DNA from: CAZBWS01 sp964495705
Lineage (GTDB): Bacteria; Pseudomonadota; Gammaproteobacteria; HTCC5015
Length of the DNA stretch: 38,263 nt
NCBI GenBank assembly: GCA_964495705.1
Contig: CAZBWS010000012.1
Span: forward strand, 1 to 38,263
Reading direction: 5' to 3'
Shown one piece after another: positions 8,570-16,640 of the stretch (its first letter is position 1; every line of letters starts with the position of its first letter). Made by a program: the position numbers and the translations under genes. The notes under the pieces are model-generated. The model saw only the letters and a list, made by a program, of their open reading frames with translations, ran no database searches and was not told where the DNA came from.

Positions 8570-9751
8570 ATGACTGCATCTAAATCTGCGCCAAGGACAT
8601 TAACTTTACAGGAATTTAGCCTGTTTGTTCGCAAGGCATCTCCTGCTCAAATTGCAAAACTTCGCCCCGAAAATCTTCCCGATGATATTCCTGACGAGCT
8701 TTTAGAAGAAGCGCCTTATGAAACAAGGGGCGCTATTGAGAATCTGCTGTTTGAATCTAATGCCCTACACATGAACTTACAGATGGATGTTGAGCAGCAA
8801 TTTGGCGAGCAGGTCAGCACCGCCACTAATTTAGCTAAGCAAGAAGGGCACTCGCGAGCACACCGTGAATTTGACGGTAAAGTAAAAACTCTTGTTGAGA
8901 TTTACAATACCAGCAAAACCAACCCCAAAGTCTTAAAAACCGATACCGCAGAACAACTGCGCTCAGATCTGCGTGGCCTCGCGCTTGACTTACGTCAAGA
9001 ATCGGGCGCTTTCGCCCATGCAAAAGGCCACTTAGATCACGCTATAAAAGCATCGACCGAAGAAAAATTTAACAAGCTTTTCGAAACTTCCAAAAAAGCC
9101 GTCATTACCAAATTCGACAAAATCATGAAGTCGATGAACGTCTATACCTATGTGCGCGTACTCGAAGTCGCTAATGATATGGAATATGTTAGAGACCATA
9201 TTAATGGATTAGAAAATGAAGTCGGCATGCTCAAACAAGATGCCGCTGAAAAACGTGAGCAATTGAAAAATCTAACTAGCAGCTTCATTAGCCGCCATCG
9301 CAATTCAAAACGCATAGAGGAAGTGCAAGAAGAAATTTCTGAAACACTGGATGAAATCAATCGCAAAGAAGTGGTCATATCAGAAGAAGATATGCTTGAC
9401 TGGCTAGATGTCATTGTTGACGCCAACCTCAGTGACACGGTAGTGCAGCGCGCAGAAAGAACCATTGGCACAGCTAAAATAACCTTATTCAGCCTGCTGC
9501 AAAAGTACTGTATTTTACAAGAAAGTGGTGCTCGCCAGGTTGCACAAAACCCGTTTAGTCAAATTGACCCAAAACAATCCATTCAATATATGTTGCGCTC
9601 AGAGAAATTCATCTTGGATTACTTCTTGAAGAAGCGTGACCAAATGACCATTTGGCTAGGAGATGCAGCAGAGGCCAAGCTAAAAGCCCTGGACGGCATC
9701 GAAGACAAAGTACTAAAAGAACTTAAACGCAATAATAAGCTAAACGGTTAA
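8570..9751 (+). CDS. Unknown helical protein A of a tandem paralogous pair
   Basis: A 393-residue soluble protein that I do not recognise. It is predicted to be mostly helical and highly charged, with coiled-coil-like segments around 220-275 (GLENEVGMLKQDAAEKREQ and the EEVQEEISETLDEINRKE stretch). It has no signal peptide and no membrane segment. It is clearly homologous along its length to the next gene. The strongest matching blocks are the N-terminal module (LRPENLPDDIPDELLEEAP), the (L)xWLDxIVxAxLS block, and the last ~85 residues containing SLLQKYC, NPFSQIDPK and SEKFILDYF. It starts at ATG 8570 without a clear Shine-Dalgarno. It forms an operon with 9765. No catalytic motif is visible; the conserved C-terminus suggests a binding or structural role. 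Confidence 0.75.
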   Translation: MTASKSAPRTLTLQEFSLFVRKASPAQIAKLRPENLPDDIPDELLEEAPYETRGAIENLLFESNALHMNLQMDVEQQFGEQVSTATNLAKQEGHSRAHREFDGKVKTLVEIYNTSKTNPKVLKTDTAEQLRSDLRGLALDLRQESGAFAHAKGHLDHAIKASTEEKFNKLFETSKKAVITKFDKIMKSMNVYTYVRVLEVANDMEYVRDHINGLENEVGMLKQDAAEKREQLKNLTSSFISRHRNSKRIEEVQEEISETLDEINRKEVVISEEDMLDWLDVIVDANLSDTVVQRAERTIGTAKITLFSLLQKYCILQESGARQVAQNPFSQIDPKQSIQYMLRSEKFILDYFLKKRDQMTIWLGDAAEAKLKALDGIEDKVLKELKRNNKLNG

Positions 9752-9764
9752 TATAGGGGGATGC

Positions 9765-11024
9765 ATGAATAAATCTATTGAAATGAGTGACCCCTTACTT
9801 GCAAAATCTCTTGGTGAAGAAGAGTCAGCGGCAAAAGACGAATCTGCAGCTAGCGAGAGCGTACCGGCGGTTAAAACACTGTCTATTACTGAGCTGACTC
9901 GCATTATTCAGTCAGGGCGACCCGAAGACATCAAAAGGCTAGACCCTCACAGCCTGCCTCGCTATATTCCAATGGAGATCATTCAAAAAGCACCTGAATC
10001 GTGTAAAAATATTATTGAAGACTTGATTTTTGAAGCGTCCATGGAAAATGTTGACGCACAAAATGAATTGTCAGACACCTTTGGTCAAGGCGTACACGCT
10101 ATTCTCACCGAAACCCAAAAAGAAGGCGACTCCGCAGCACTCAAGCAATTTAAAAAGGACGTTAAGAAATTAGCCGACCTGTTCAATGAAAACAAAAGCA
10201 AGCCAACTAAACGCAATTTAGCTGCTTTTGATCAACTCAACAAACAATTGCGCTCGCGCTATGCTGACTTACAAATGGAGTTTGTACACCTCTCAACACT
10301 CTCTGAACTCGCTGAAGGCAAACAATATAATGCGGATATTCAGCACAAGCATTTGCTCGATGACGCCATTTTAGTTCTGAATAGAAAAATGCAGTCTATT
10401 CAACATGTTACCGACATTTATATGTATGTGACGATGGTTGCTGTGGCAAAAGAAATGGAATACACCCAGATATGCATCAAGGCTCAGGATGAGCTCAGTC
10501 AACGAGTGATGGGGCAAGTTGAAAAGGAGCGCTTCAAACTAGAGGATCTCGTCTCTAATGTTATTACACGCTATACCAAAAAAACGGAAATCGAATCTCT
10601 TAAATACAATATCACCCAGCGTTTAGAAAAATGTAAAATGTATGAGGTGATTTTGGATGAAGATGACCTAGTGCGCTGGCTAGACACGATAGTAGAAGCC
10701 AGCCTATCCAAATTCGTTTCCAATAAGGCTAAAAAATCACTAACCAGTGCGAAGCACAGCCTCTACGCCCTACTTCAGCGTTATTGTGAATTACAGGAAG
10801 AAAGTGCTGAACAAGTGGCCGCCAACCCATTTATTCAAGTGGACCCTAAAGAGGCTATCCATTACTTAATTAAGTCTGAAGAATTTATTTTAATGTACTT
10901 CCGAGAAAAGCGTGCTGAGCTGAGTATGTGGGTAGGCTCGGCAGCAGACTTGCGCCTCAAAGGCCTCAAGGGCTTAGAGCGTGGATTGTTACGCGAGTTA
11001 CGCAAAAACTATAAGCTACACTAA
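9765..11024 (+). CDS. Unknown helical protein B, paralogue of the preceding gene
   Basis: A 419-residue paralogue of the 8570 product, with an extra N-terminal extension of ~35 residues rich in Ser, Ala and Glu. Matching landmarks are LDPHSLPRYIPMEIIQKAP, IEDLIFEAS, VRWLDTIVEASLS, LLQRYCELQEESAEQVAANPF, VDPKEAIHYLIKSEEFIL and MWVGSAADLRLKGLKG. It is soluble and helical, without transmembrane segments or known domains. A GGGGG run 4 bases before the ATG may serve as ribosome binding site; the gap to the first paralogue is 13 bases. The gene ends 9 bases inside the convergent padR stop region. Tandem divergence of two full-length copies suggests a heteromeric complex, which is inference only. 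Confidence 0.75.
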   Translation: MNKSIEMSDPLLAKSLGEEESAAKDESAASESVPAVKTLSITELTRIIQSGRPEDIKRLDPHSLPRYIPMEIIQKAPESCKNIIEDLIFEASMENVDAQNELSDTFGQGVHAILTETQKEGDSAALKQFKKDVKKLADLFNENKSKPTKRNLAAFDQLNKQLRSRYADLQMEFVHLSTLSELAEGKQYNADIQHKHLLDDAILVLNRKMQSIQHVTDIYMYVTMVAVAKEMEYTQICIKAQDELSQRVMGQVEKERFKLEDLVSNVITRYTKKTEIESLKYNITQRLEKCKMYEVILDEDDLVRWLDTIVEASLSKFVSNKAKKSLTSAKHSLYALLQRYCELQEESAEQVAANPFIQVDPKEAIHYLIKSEEFILMYFREKRAELSMWVGSAADLRLKGLKGLERGLLRELRKNYKLH

Positions 11025-11546
11025 CTCTTCCAACACATCATCGGCCCATAACAGCCAAGCACGCAGACCGTATATTCCTCGCTTAAGAGTTAGATAAGGC
11101 ATTTTCCATTGCCGTCTCTGCTCCTCATCTCCCGTCAAATATTGACGCTCGATAGCCAAAAAAGATTCTAGCATATCCGCATAGTGTGTACGCTGCCCCT
11201 GCACCTCTTCAAGTAATGATGCCATATCATTCAAGCTGCCGGCATATAGCTTCACCAGTAAACCATCGTTAATTTTTGGCAGCTTCGCCGGCTCGGCCAA
11301 CCAATTGTGCAGCGCCTTTCGGCCACTATCTGTCACCACATAAACCTTTTTATCAGGTTTGCCCGTCTGAACCTCAACATCACACTGCAACAGACCATCC
11401 GCATTCAGCTTTTTCAGCTCCTGGTAGACCTGCTGATGAGAAGCGTTCCAGAAATAGCCTAAGCCCTTGTTAAATGACTTAACAATGTCATAACCAGTCC
11501 CCCCCTCAGACTCTAGCAAAACTAAAATAGCGTGTTTCAGAGACAC
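11016..11546 (-). CDS. PadR/AphA-family transcriptional regulator
   Basis: A 176-residue protein with the N-terminal PadR winged helix (SLKHAILVLLESEGGTGYDIVKSFN, then HQQVYQELKKLNADGLLQ, the wing and VYVVTDSGRKAL) and a C-terminal helical dimerisation domain of the Vir_act_alpha_C type. The open frame runs further upstream, but the GTG at 11546 is the sensible start: it directly precedes the family's N-terminus and has CTGGAG five bases upstream. Upstream residues would be a Cys-rich stretch unlike any PadR protein. It is divergent from the flavoprotein at 11665, and its own promoter spacer contains an 18-bp palindrome. The protein therefore probably represses itself and the flavoprotein. 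The effector is unknown; PadR proteins typically sense phenolics or hydrophobic compounds. Confidence 0.88.
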   Translation of the reverse strand: MSLKHAILVLLESEGGTGYDIVKSFNKGLGYFWNASHQQVYQELKKLNADGLLQCDVEVQTGKPDKKVYVVTDSGRKALHNWLAEPAKLPKINDGLLVKLYAGSLNDMASLLEEVQGQRTHYADMLESFLAIERQYLTGDEEQRRQWKMPYLTLKRGIYGLRAWLLWADDVLEELV

Positions 11547-11579
11547 AATAACTCCAGAGCAATAATGACAATATACGTC

Positions 11580-11608
11580 ATAATATATGCAACTATTTGC
11601 ATAAGCAA
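11580..11608 (-). promoter_or_regulatory. padR promoter with operator 1 as its spacer
   Basis: Read on the minus strand: TTGCTT (11603-11608), a 17-base spacer, then TATTAT (11580-11585). The spacer is essentially the perfect inverted repeat TATGCAA-CTAT-TTGCATA at 11586-11603, placing operator 1 where bound protein would block RNA polymerase. It implies autoregulation. Confidence 0.6.
11586..11603. promoter_or_regulatory. Operator 1, TATGCAA-N4-TTGCATA
   Basis: A perfect 7+7 inverted repeat with spacer CTAT. The identical arms recur at 11625-11642. The pattern matches the dyad reported for AphA, the Vibrio cholerae PadR-family regulator (TATGCA-N6-TNCNNA). It also overlaps the -35 region of the rightward promoter. 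Confidence 0.75.
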
Positions 11609-11624
11609 AACAACTCGCTATAGT
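11596..11624 (+). promoter_or_regulatory. Promoter of the flavoprotein gene
   Basis: TTTGCA (11596-11601), a 17-base spacer and TATAGT (11619-11624) precede the flavoprotein start by 40 bases. The -35 overlaps operator 1. Operator 2 begins one base after the -10, so both palindromes should affect this promoter. Confidence 0.6.
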
Positions 11625-11642
11625 TATGCAATTTATTGCATA
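11625..11642. promoter_or_regulatory. Operator 2, TATGCAA-N4-TTGCATA
   Basis: A second perfect copy of the inverted repeat, spacer TTTA, with arms identical to operator 1. The centres are 39 bp apart, close to four helical turns, which would put both sites on the same DNA face. It covers the expected transcription start of the 11665 gene. Confidence 0.75.
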
Positions 11643-11664
11643 TGAACCACAAGAGATAAACATT

Positions 11665-13317
11665 ATGGCAAAACGTATTGGTCGTAAATATCACAGTAAA
11701 CGTTTAGGGGAAAACTACGACACTATCGTTATTGGATCAGGTATAGGGGGCTTATGTACCGCCGCAATTTTGGCCAAGTCAGGGCAAAAAGTCTGTGTTC
11801 TAGAGCAACATTATACTGCGGGAGGATTCACCCATACTTATGTTCGCAATGGTTATGAGTGGGATGTCGGTGTGCACTATGTTGGTGATGTTCAAAAACC
11901 CTGGTCGCCTATACGCCGTGTCTTTGACTTCATCTCCGACGGACAATTGAAGTGGGAGTTTATGGATGAGGTCTATGACAAAATTGTTATCGGGGAGAAT
12001 GAGTATGACTATGTTGCAGGACGGCATAACTTTTCTGAGAAAATGAAAGAATACTTCCCTGGTGAAGAAGCGGCTATCGATGAGTACATCAAGCGTATAT
12101 CACAAGTAAACAGCCTAATACCTCGCTTTTTTGCAGGGCAAAACATGCCTCGCCAAATGGGTATGCTGTTCAACAAATTTCGTAAGCACCTAGTCCCAGA
12201 CTACTTTAACCAAGCAGTTATTGAAGTATTGCGCGAGCTAACCGATAACGACGAATTAATCGGTGTATTAGCGGGTCAATGGGGTGATTACGGCCATCCC
12301 CCAGGAGAAGCTAGCTTCTTAATTCACGCCCTAATTGCCAAACACTTTCTCGCGGGGGGGAACTACCCTGTTGGCGGGTCCTCTAAAATCGCGGAAACTA
12401 TCTTGCCAGTCATCAAGTCCACTGGCGGTGAAGTATTCACCTACGCGGAAGTGGACAAGATCATCATTGAAAAAAACACGGCCAAAGGTGTACGCCTAGC
12501 CAACGGCGATGAGATCATGGCCAAAAACATCGTCAGCGCTGCAGGTATTACCAATACCGTTACTCGCTTCCTGCCTGAAGAGGTAGCGAAGCAGCACGGC
12601 TTCATTAGAAAGATAGAAAAAACACCTGCCTCTAGCTCACACCTTTGCCTATACATAGGCTTAAAAGAAACAGCGAGTGAGCTCAAGCTACCTAAAACTA
12701 ATTACTGGGTTTACAACAGTAATGACCACGATGGTGAAGTTGCACGCTTCAAAGCAGACCAGTCAGGTGACTTACCTCTAACCTATATCTCTTTCCCATC
12801 CGCCAAAGACCCTGAGCACGACGCCAACTACCCAGGACGCTCCACCATCGAAGTATTAACGATGTGTGAATACGACTGGTTCAAACAATGGAAGGGCACG
12901 CCCTGGGGCAAGCGTGGCACTGACTACGAAGCCTACAAAGAAGAGCTATCGCAAAAGCTACTTAAAGTACTCTTTAAACACTTCCCTCACCTAAAAGGGA
13001 AGATAGATTACTACGAATTATCTACGCCACTATCAACGGAGAAATTTCAACTCAATGACAAGGGCGAAATTTACGGTGTAGTGCATACACCCGAGCGTTT
13101 TGAACAAAATTGGCTACACCCCAAATCTCCTATCAAAGGCCTATACCTAACCGGTCAAGACGTTTTAACAGCAGGTATTGGTGGTGCATTGCTAGCAGGC
13201 GTGATGACAGCGGGTAGCATGATGGGGCTTAAAGGTCTGAGCATGATTAAGGATATCTTTATGGGGAAAAATCAAAAGACCGAAAAGCCTATTATCAGCA
13301 CAAAAAAATCTGCCTAG
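11665..13317 (+). CDS. FAD-dependent RetSat/carotenoid-isomerase-like oxidoreductase
   Basis: A 550-residue flavoprotein of the phytoene desaturase/CrtISO/retinol saturase superfamily. An N-terminal Rossmann dinucleotide-binding motif lies at 21-30 (IVIGSGIGGL), followed by VLEQHYTAGGFTHTY. The C-terminal FAD-contacting segment is GLYLTGQDVLTAGIGGALLAG. The retinol-saturase-like GYEWDVGVHYVGD and the absence of a CrtI signature favour the RetSat/CrtISO branch over true phytoene desaturases. The substrate is probably a polyene or another isoprenoid-like lipid, but no carotenoid genes are present here. The start at ATG 11665 (AAGAGA upstream) is preferred over an in-frame ATG at 11626, which lies inside operator 2. 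It is followed after 36 bases by a membrane protein and probably controlled by the divergent PadR. Confidence 0.85.
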   Translation: MAKRIGRKYHSKRLGENYDTIVIGSGIGGLCTAAILAKSGQKVCVLEQHYTAGGFTHTYVRNGYEWDVGVHYVGDVQKPWSPIRRVFDFISDGQLKWEFMDEVYDKIVIGENEYDYVAGRHNFSEKMKEYFPGEEAAIDEYIKRISQVNSLIPRFFAGQNMPRQMGMLFNKFRKHLVPDYFNQAVIEVLRELTDNDELIGVLAGQWGDYGHPPGEASFLIHALIAKHFLAGGNYPVGGSSKIAETILPVIKSTGGEVFTYAEVDKIIIEKNTAKGVRLANGDEIMAKNIVSAAGITNTVTRFLPEEVAKQHGFIRKIEKTPASSSHLCLYIGLKETASELKLPKTNYWVYNSNDHDGEVARFKADQSGDLPLTYISFPSAKDPEHDANYPGRSTIEVLTMCEYDWFKQWKGTPWGKRGTDYEAYKEELSQKLLKVLFKHFPHLKGKIDYYELSTPLSTEKFQLNDKGEIYGVVHTPERFEQNWLHPKSPIKGLYLTGQDVLTAGIGGALLAGVMTAGSMMGLKGLSMIKDIFMGKNQKTEKPIISTKKSA

Positions 13318-13353
13318 GTATAATTCAATAAACGCCCGTGCTAAGGTCGCAAA

Positions 13354-14373
13354 ATGACGACCTTAGCACCCACAAAATCAGTCAGCTTTAAACACCTTAA
13401 TGCATTATATCTCTGCTTACCGCTATGTTTTTTAATAGTATTGGTCGACCAGTTACTGCTTAATCAGCAACTACAAAAAGCATTACCTCACTCTCCTCAA
13501 GGCCTATTTTTATTTGCTTTATTTTTTGGCCTACCCCATATAATCGCGAGTAATATCATTCTATTCAGCAACAGGGATTATTTGCAGCATTTTAAAAAGC
13601 AACTCGTTTCTATTAGCCTAATAATCATTGGATTTATCTTGCTTTGCCAGTTGGTGTTTTCTTACACTTGGGCGTATTTTCTATTTGCCGCAATGACTAT
13701 ATTGCACGTATTAAAGCAGCAATTCGGGCTCACTCGAGCTGTAACAAGATTAGGCGGGAAAACATTTCAACTGTGGACGTGGAGCGGAATTTTAGCCGGA
13801 ATTGCCATTTATACCGGCGTATTCATGTTCAAGTTACTTAGCCAAGAACAGCTCTATTTACTAACCCTGGTGGCCTGTTGCATCTGTGTTTTTTTTATTC
13901 TTCAGGGCAGTCTCCTCTATCGTCAGACCCAGCCCGGCATCGGTAGAGCTTACTTGGTCTCAAATACACTATTAATACCCGTCAGCCTCGCTTTATACAT
14001 AATGGGATACAGTTTTTTAACCATTTTATGCCCTCGTATTATTCATGACTGTAGTGCATTTTTGATCTACCTTAACCACGATCAAAACCGCAGAAATAGC
14101 ACTATGAAAAATCGATTATATGGCTATGCGGATAGCTTTAAACTACCTACTTTTATCGTCGTCATTAGCATAGCGGTTCTGATTGCATACCTATTGCGCT
14201 GGCAAGGCCAACACCTCAGCACCATCAGCCTAGAGCTTATCAGCCCTGAAACAGCACTGGGGATAGCTCTACTGCTAAAAACGTTTCTTGAGCTGATGCA
14301 TTACTACATGGAGTCCATCACCTGGAAAGCGGACTCACCCTATCGTAAACACGTGCGGTTTCAGGCTAAGTAA
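13354..14373 (+). CDS. Polytopic membrane protein of unknown function, His-rich motifs
   Basis: A 339-residue protein with about eight hydrophobic segments and no signal peptide. It has a conserved-looking set of histidines at membrane borders: GLPHIIAS, ILHVLKQQFG, RIIHDCSAFLIYLNHD, and HYYMESITWK near the C-terminus. The spacing of polar His/Asp/Glu residues recalls membrane metalloenzymes such as the Brp/Blh carotene dioxygenases, but I see no definite family signature. It lies 36 bases after the flavoprotein and is probably co-transcribed, so it may act on the same lipid or polyene. The last 13 bases overlap the end of the convergent PilZ gene. A core copy of the dispersed motif is at 14126. 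Confidence 0.7.
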   Translation: MTTLAPTKSVSFKHLNALYLCLPLCFLIVLVDQLLLNQQLQKALPHSPQGLFLFALFFGLPHIIASNIILFSNRDYLQHFKKQLVSISLIIIGFILLCQLVFSYTWAYFLFAAMTILHVLKQQFGLTRAVTRLGGKTFQLWTWSGILAGIAIYTGVFMFKLLSQEQLYLLTLVACCICVFFILQGSLLYRQTQPGIGRAYLVSNTLLIPVSLALYIMGYSFLTILCPRIIHDCSAFLIYLNHDQNRRNSTMKNRLYGYADSFKLPTFIVVISIAVLIAYLLRWQGQHLSTISLELISPETALGIALLLKTFLELMHYYMESITWKADSPYRKHVRFQAK

Positions 14374-14756
14374 ATTTTTAAACGTGCCCCCATACGCGCC
14401 CACCACGAACGGTGGCGTATACGATGATTAACATAGCGCCGGGCTACTTTGAGGTTTTTCTGGCTCACTGCCAAAAAAACCACCCCGAAATTTTTCTGAG
14501 AAATGTGTTTTATCTTACCTGTTGCCATAAAACTAGAAACAATAGGGTCGGGAAGATTCACAACCAGCTCAACGGGCTGTTCTAAACGACAACCTTGAAA
14601 GCCATGGGGCACATTTACACTTAACCCCCCTTCACTTATATCGTGAACAGACAAAACATCAACAAAATTTTCACCATTGATGTCTACCGTAACTGGCCTG
14701 CCAGGCTCAGCTTGAACCCTAACGTGCCGACGTTTACTTTTTTTATTCTCTTTCAT
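14361..14756 (-). CDS. PilZ-domain protein (c-di-GMP receptor)
   Basis: A 131-residue, single-domain PilZ protein. Both ligand-binding signatures are present: RxxxR at residues 9-13 (RRHVR) and DxSxxG at 39-44 (DISEGG). The following beta-barrel strands end in GKIKHISQKNFGVVFL. It would bind cyclic di-GMP and act in trans. A diguanylate cyclase is encoded further along at 29565. No output domain is fused, so the target is unknown. The basic C-terminus (RRYVNHRIRHRSWWARMG) may mediate partner or membrane contact. Confidence 0.9.
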   Translation of the reverse strand: MKENKKSKRRHVRVQAEPGRPVTVDINGENFVDVLSVHDISEGGLSVNVPHGFQGCRLEQPVELVVNLPDPIVSSFMATGKIKHISQKNFGVVFLAVSQKNLKVARRYVNHRIRHRSWWARMGARLKIYLA

Positions 14757-14900
14757 ACTCCCCCCAAACCTATTGACTCACTCTAAAATAGTTACGCAAG
14801 CCTGTAAAGCGAGAGACTTACACCTAAATAGCAATGACGCCATTGGCAATAGATTGCCGCCAAAGTATAGTTAGGCAAACATAATTGACGAGTTGCTGTA

Positions 14901-15974
14901 GTGGATTTACTAGACGCCAAAAACATTTTCAAAATTCAGGACAAGTTCGGACAAAGCGAGCTAGACACTTTTTATGGCTTTGAGAAAAATCTACTCTTAC
15001 AAAAGCTGTCAGACCAAGCCACCGAAGAAGAGTTAAATGAAGCACAGGAATCGCTCAGCCAACTTGAGCAAGCTTATAGCGTGCTCGGCGGAGAGTTAAC
15101 ATCACCCACTGCGATAGAGGAAGACTATTCCGATGAGAAAAACAAAACACCCATAAACCCTCTATTTATCGGCATTGCTATTGGTATATTGGGTGCAGTA
15201 GGTGCTTATTTCTTCCTGTTACAACAACCAAGCTCTAACCCTGTTATTGCTAATGTACCATCCAACATACAAACAGAGGCTGTTAAAGATAAGCCCATAG
15301 CACTAAAAATAGATAGTAAAAATTATGATTTAGATAAGCTTCCGCAAAAGCAGGATATGCTAAAGGTGCTCAAACAAGCTAAAGCAGCGTTTCAGCAATG
15401 GAAGGATGTAACACCAGGTACTCAATTACCCGCACATATTGCCGCGCTAATGGAAGAAGGCCAGAATTTTCGCAAGAGTAACCGTTTCAGCCAAGCTCAA
15501 ATAGCTTTCGAAGAATATATTCGTGCTATTAAAACCCATAAACAACAAATGCAAAACTATCAGAGTACTTTTACGCGCTTTGACAAACTAAACCAGCAAT
15601 GGTCTAGTCTGTCGCATAAAAATGCCTTTGAATTCCCGCGTAGCATCGAATATAAAAAGCAATTTGCAACAGTTAAGCAAGAGCTACAACAAGGAAAGTT
15701 ACCTAGCCATAGTCGCGCCGTCTTAGATCAGATTTGCTTTAACTATGAAACCACTATTCAACGCGGCACCGCACTAGCTAAACAGCACCAAGAATACAAA
15801 GTGCTGCGCGAAAAATGGGAAAAGACAGTACTGGGGTCAAGCTATTACACTCTCACTCCAGCGATTGAGGAGCTGTTGGCTACGGCCGACCAAACGCCCT
15901 ACTATGCAGAAAATTTCGAATACTTGCAGACACAAATTTATCCTCGCATTCTCAATCACTTCAAGCAACACTAA
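14901..15974 (+). CDS. Single-pass membrane protein of unknown function
   Basis: A 357-residue protein beginning at GTG (14901). No in-frame ATG is available before about codon 154, so GTG is needed to keep the conserved-looking N-terminus. A charged cytoplasmic region (1-85) ends in a helix, EELNEAQESLSQLEQAYSVLGG, that resembles the last helix of a J-domain, but the HPD motif is absent. One transmembrane helix is at about 86-108 (LFIGIAIGILGAVGAYFFLL). A helical periplasmic domain of ~250 residues follows, rich in Gln and Lys, with a segment (ARFRKSNRFSQAQIAFEEYIRA-like, 190-212) that could be a TPR-like repeat. I do not recognise the family. It stands alone between PilZ (divergent) and gloC (convergent). 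Confidence 0.65.
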   Translation: MDLLDAKNIFKIQDKFGQSELDTFYGFEKNLLLQKLSDQATEEELNEAQESLSQLEQAYSVLGGELTSPTAIEEDYSDEKNKTPINPLFIGIAIGILGAVGAYFFLLQQPSSNPVIANVPSNIQTEAVKDKPIALKIDSKNYDLDKLPQKQDMLKVLKQAKAAFQQWKDVTPGTQLPAHIAALMEEGQNFRKSNRFSQAQIAFEEYIRAIKTHKQQMQNYQSTFTRFDKLNQQWSSLSHKNAFEFPRSIEYKKQFATVKQELQQGKLPSHSRAVLDQICFNYETTIQRGTALAKQHQEYKVLREKWEKTVLGSSYYTLTPAIEELLATADQTPYYAENFEYLQTQIYPRILNHFKQH

Positions 15975-15990
15975 TAAGCCCTTAGCAAGG

Positions 15991-16000
15991 TATCCGCATT
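15991..16000 (-). repeat. Dispersed motif copy at the gloC stop codon
   Basis: TATCCGCATTAG on the plus strand, i.e. AATGCGGATA on minus, sits in the 24-base space between two convergent genes. The TAA stop of gloC is formed by the motif's first bases. It matches the first 10 bases of the consensus only. Confidence 0.55.
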
Positions 16001-16640
16001 AGCCGCTGCGACCAGATACAAAAGGATTAGTTTGCTGTTCGTGGCCTATACTCGACATTTCCCCGTGCCCCGGAATAAAGCGTACCTGTGCTGGTAGAGA
16101 AAATAGCTCGCGACGTATACTAGCGACCAATGTCGCATGGTCACCCTTGGGAAAGTCTGTGCGGCCTATGGAACCCTGAAAAAGCACATCCCCAACAATC
16201 ACCAGATCACTAGGACGATGATAAAAAACCACATGCCCTGGTGTGTGACCGGGGCAATGGCGTACCTCTAAAATTTCATCACCGATATTAACCGTATCGC
16301 CCTGCCCCAACCAACGCGCTGGCTCAAAACTCTCCGCTTCGGGAAAACCAAACATTTGGCTTTGCATAGGCAAGGAGTCTATCCAAAACTTATCGTCTTT
16401 ATGCGGGCCTTCAACAGGGATGCCTAATGCTCGAGACAACGGGCCGACAGCACCGGCATGATCAATATGTGCATGAGTGAGCAAAATCTTTTCAACGCTG
16501 ACGCCCTTTTCGGCAATAGCCGCCTGGATTTTGTCCATCTCACCTCCCGGGTCTACTACAGCGGCCTTCATGGTAGCTTCACACCAAATTAAGGAGCAGT
16601 TTTGCTGAAATTGTGTGACGGGGATGATTTGATATTTCAT
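15999..16640 (-). CDS. gloC: MBL-fold hydrolase, glyoxalase II-like (GloC/YcbL type)
   Basis: A 213-residue metallo-beta-lactamase-fold thioesterase, most like YcbL/GloC, which hydrolyses S-lactoylglutathione. Metal ligands are visible in THAHIDHAG (~55-63), HCPGHTPGH (~128-136), the aspartate in VIVGDVLF, and FIPGHGE near the C-terminus. It lacks the C-terminal domain of classical GloB, consistent with the short type II enzymes. Its ATG overlaps the rlmB stop (ATGA), so it is translationally coupled to rlmB and belongs to the rnr-rlmB transcript. Confidence 0.88.
   Translation of the reverse strand: MKYQIIPVTQFQQNCSLIWCEATMKAAVVDPGGEMDKIQAAIAEKGVSVEKILLTHAHIDHAGAVGPLSRALGIPVEGPHKDDKFWIDSLPMQSQMFGFPEAESFEPARWLGQGDTVNIGDEILEVRHCPGHTPGHVVFYHRPSDLVIVGDVLFQGSIGRTDFPKGDHATLVASIRRELFSLPAQVRFIPGHGEMSSIGHEQQTNPFVSGRSG

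Noticed and set aside
14901..15974. J-domain (DnaJ-like) protein
   Set aside because: The N-terminal helix resembles the last J-domain helix, but the essential HPD motif is missing and the rest does not fit.
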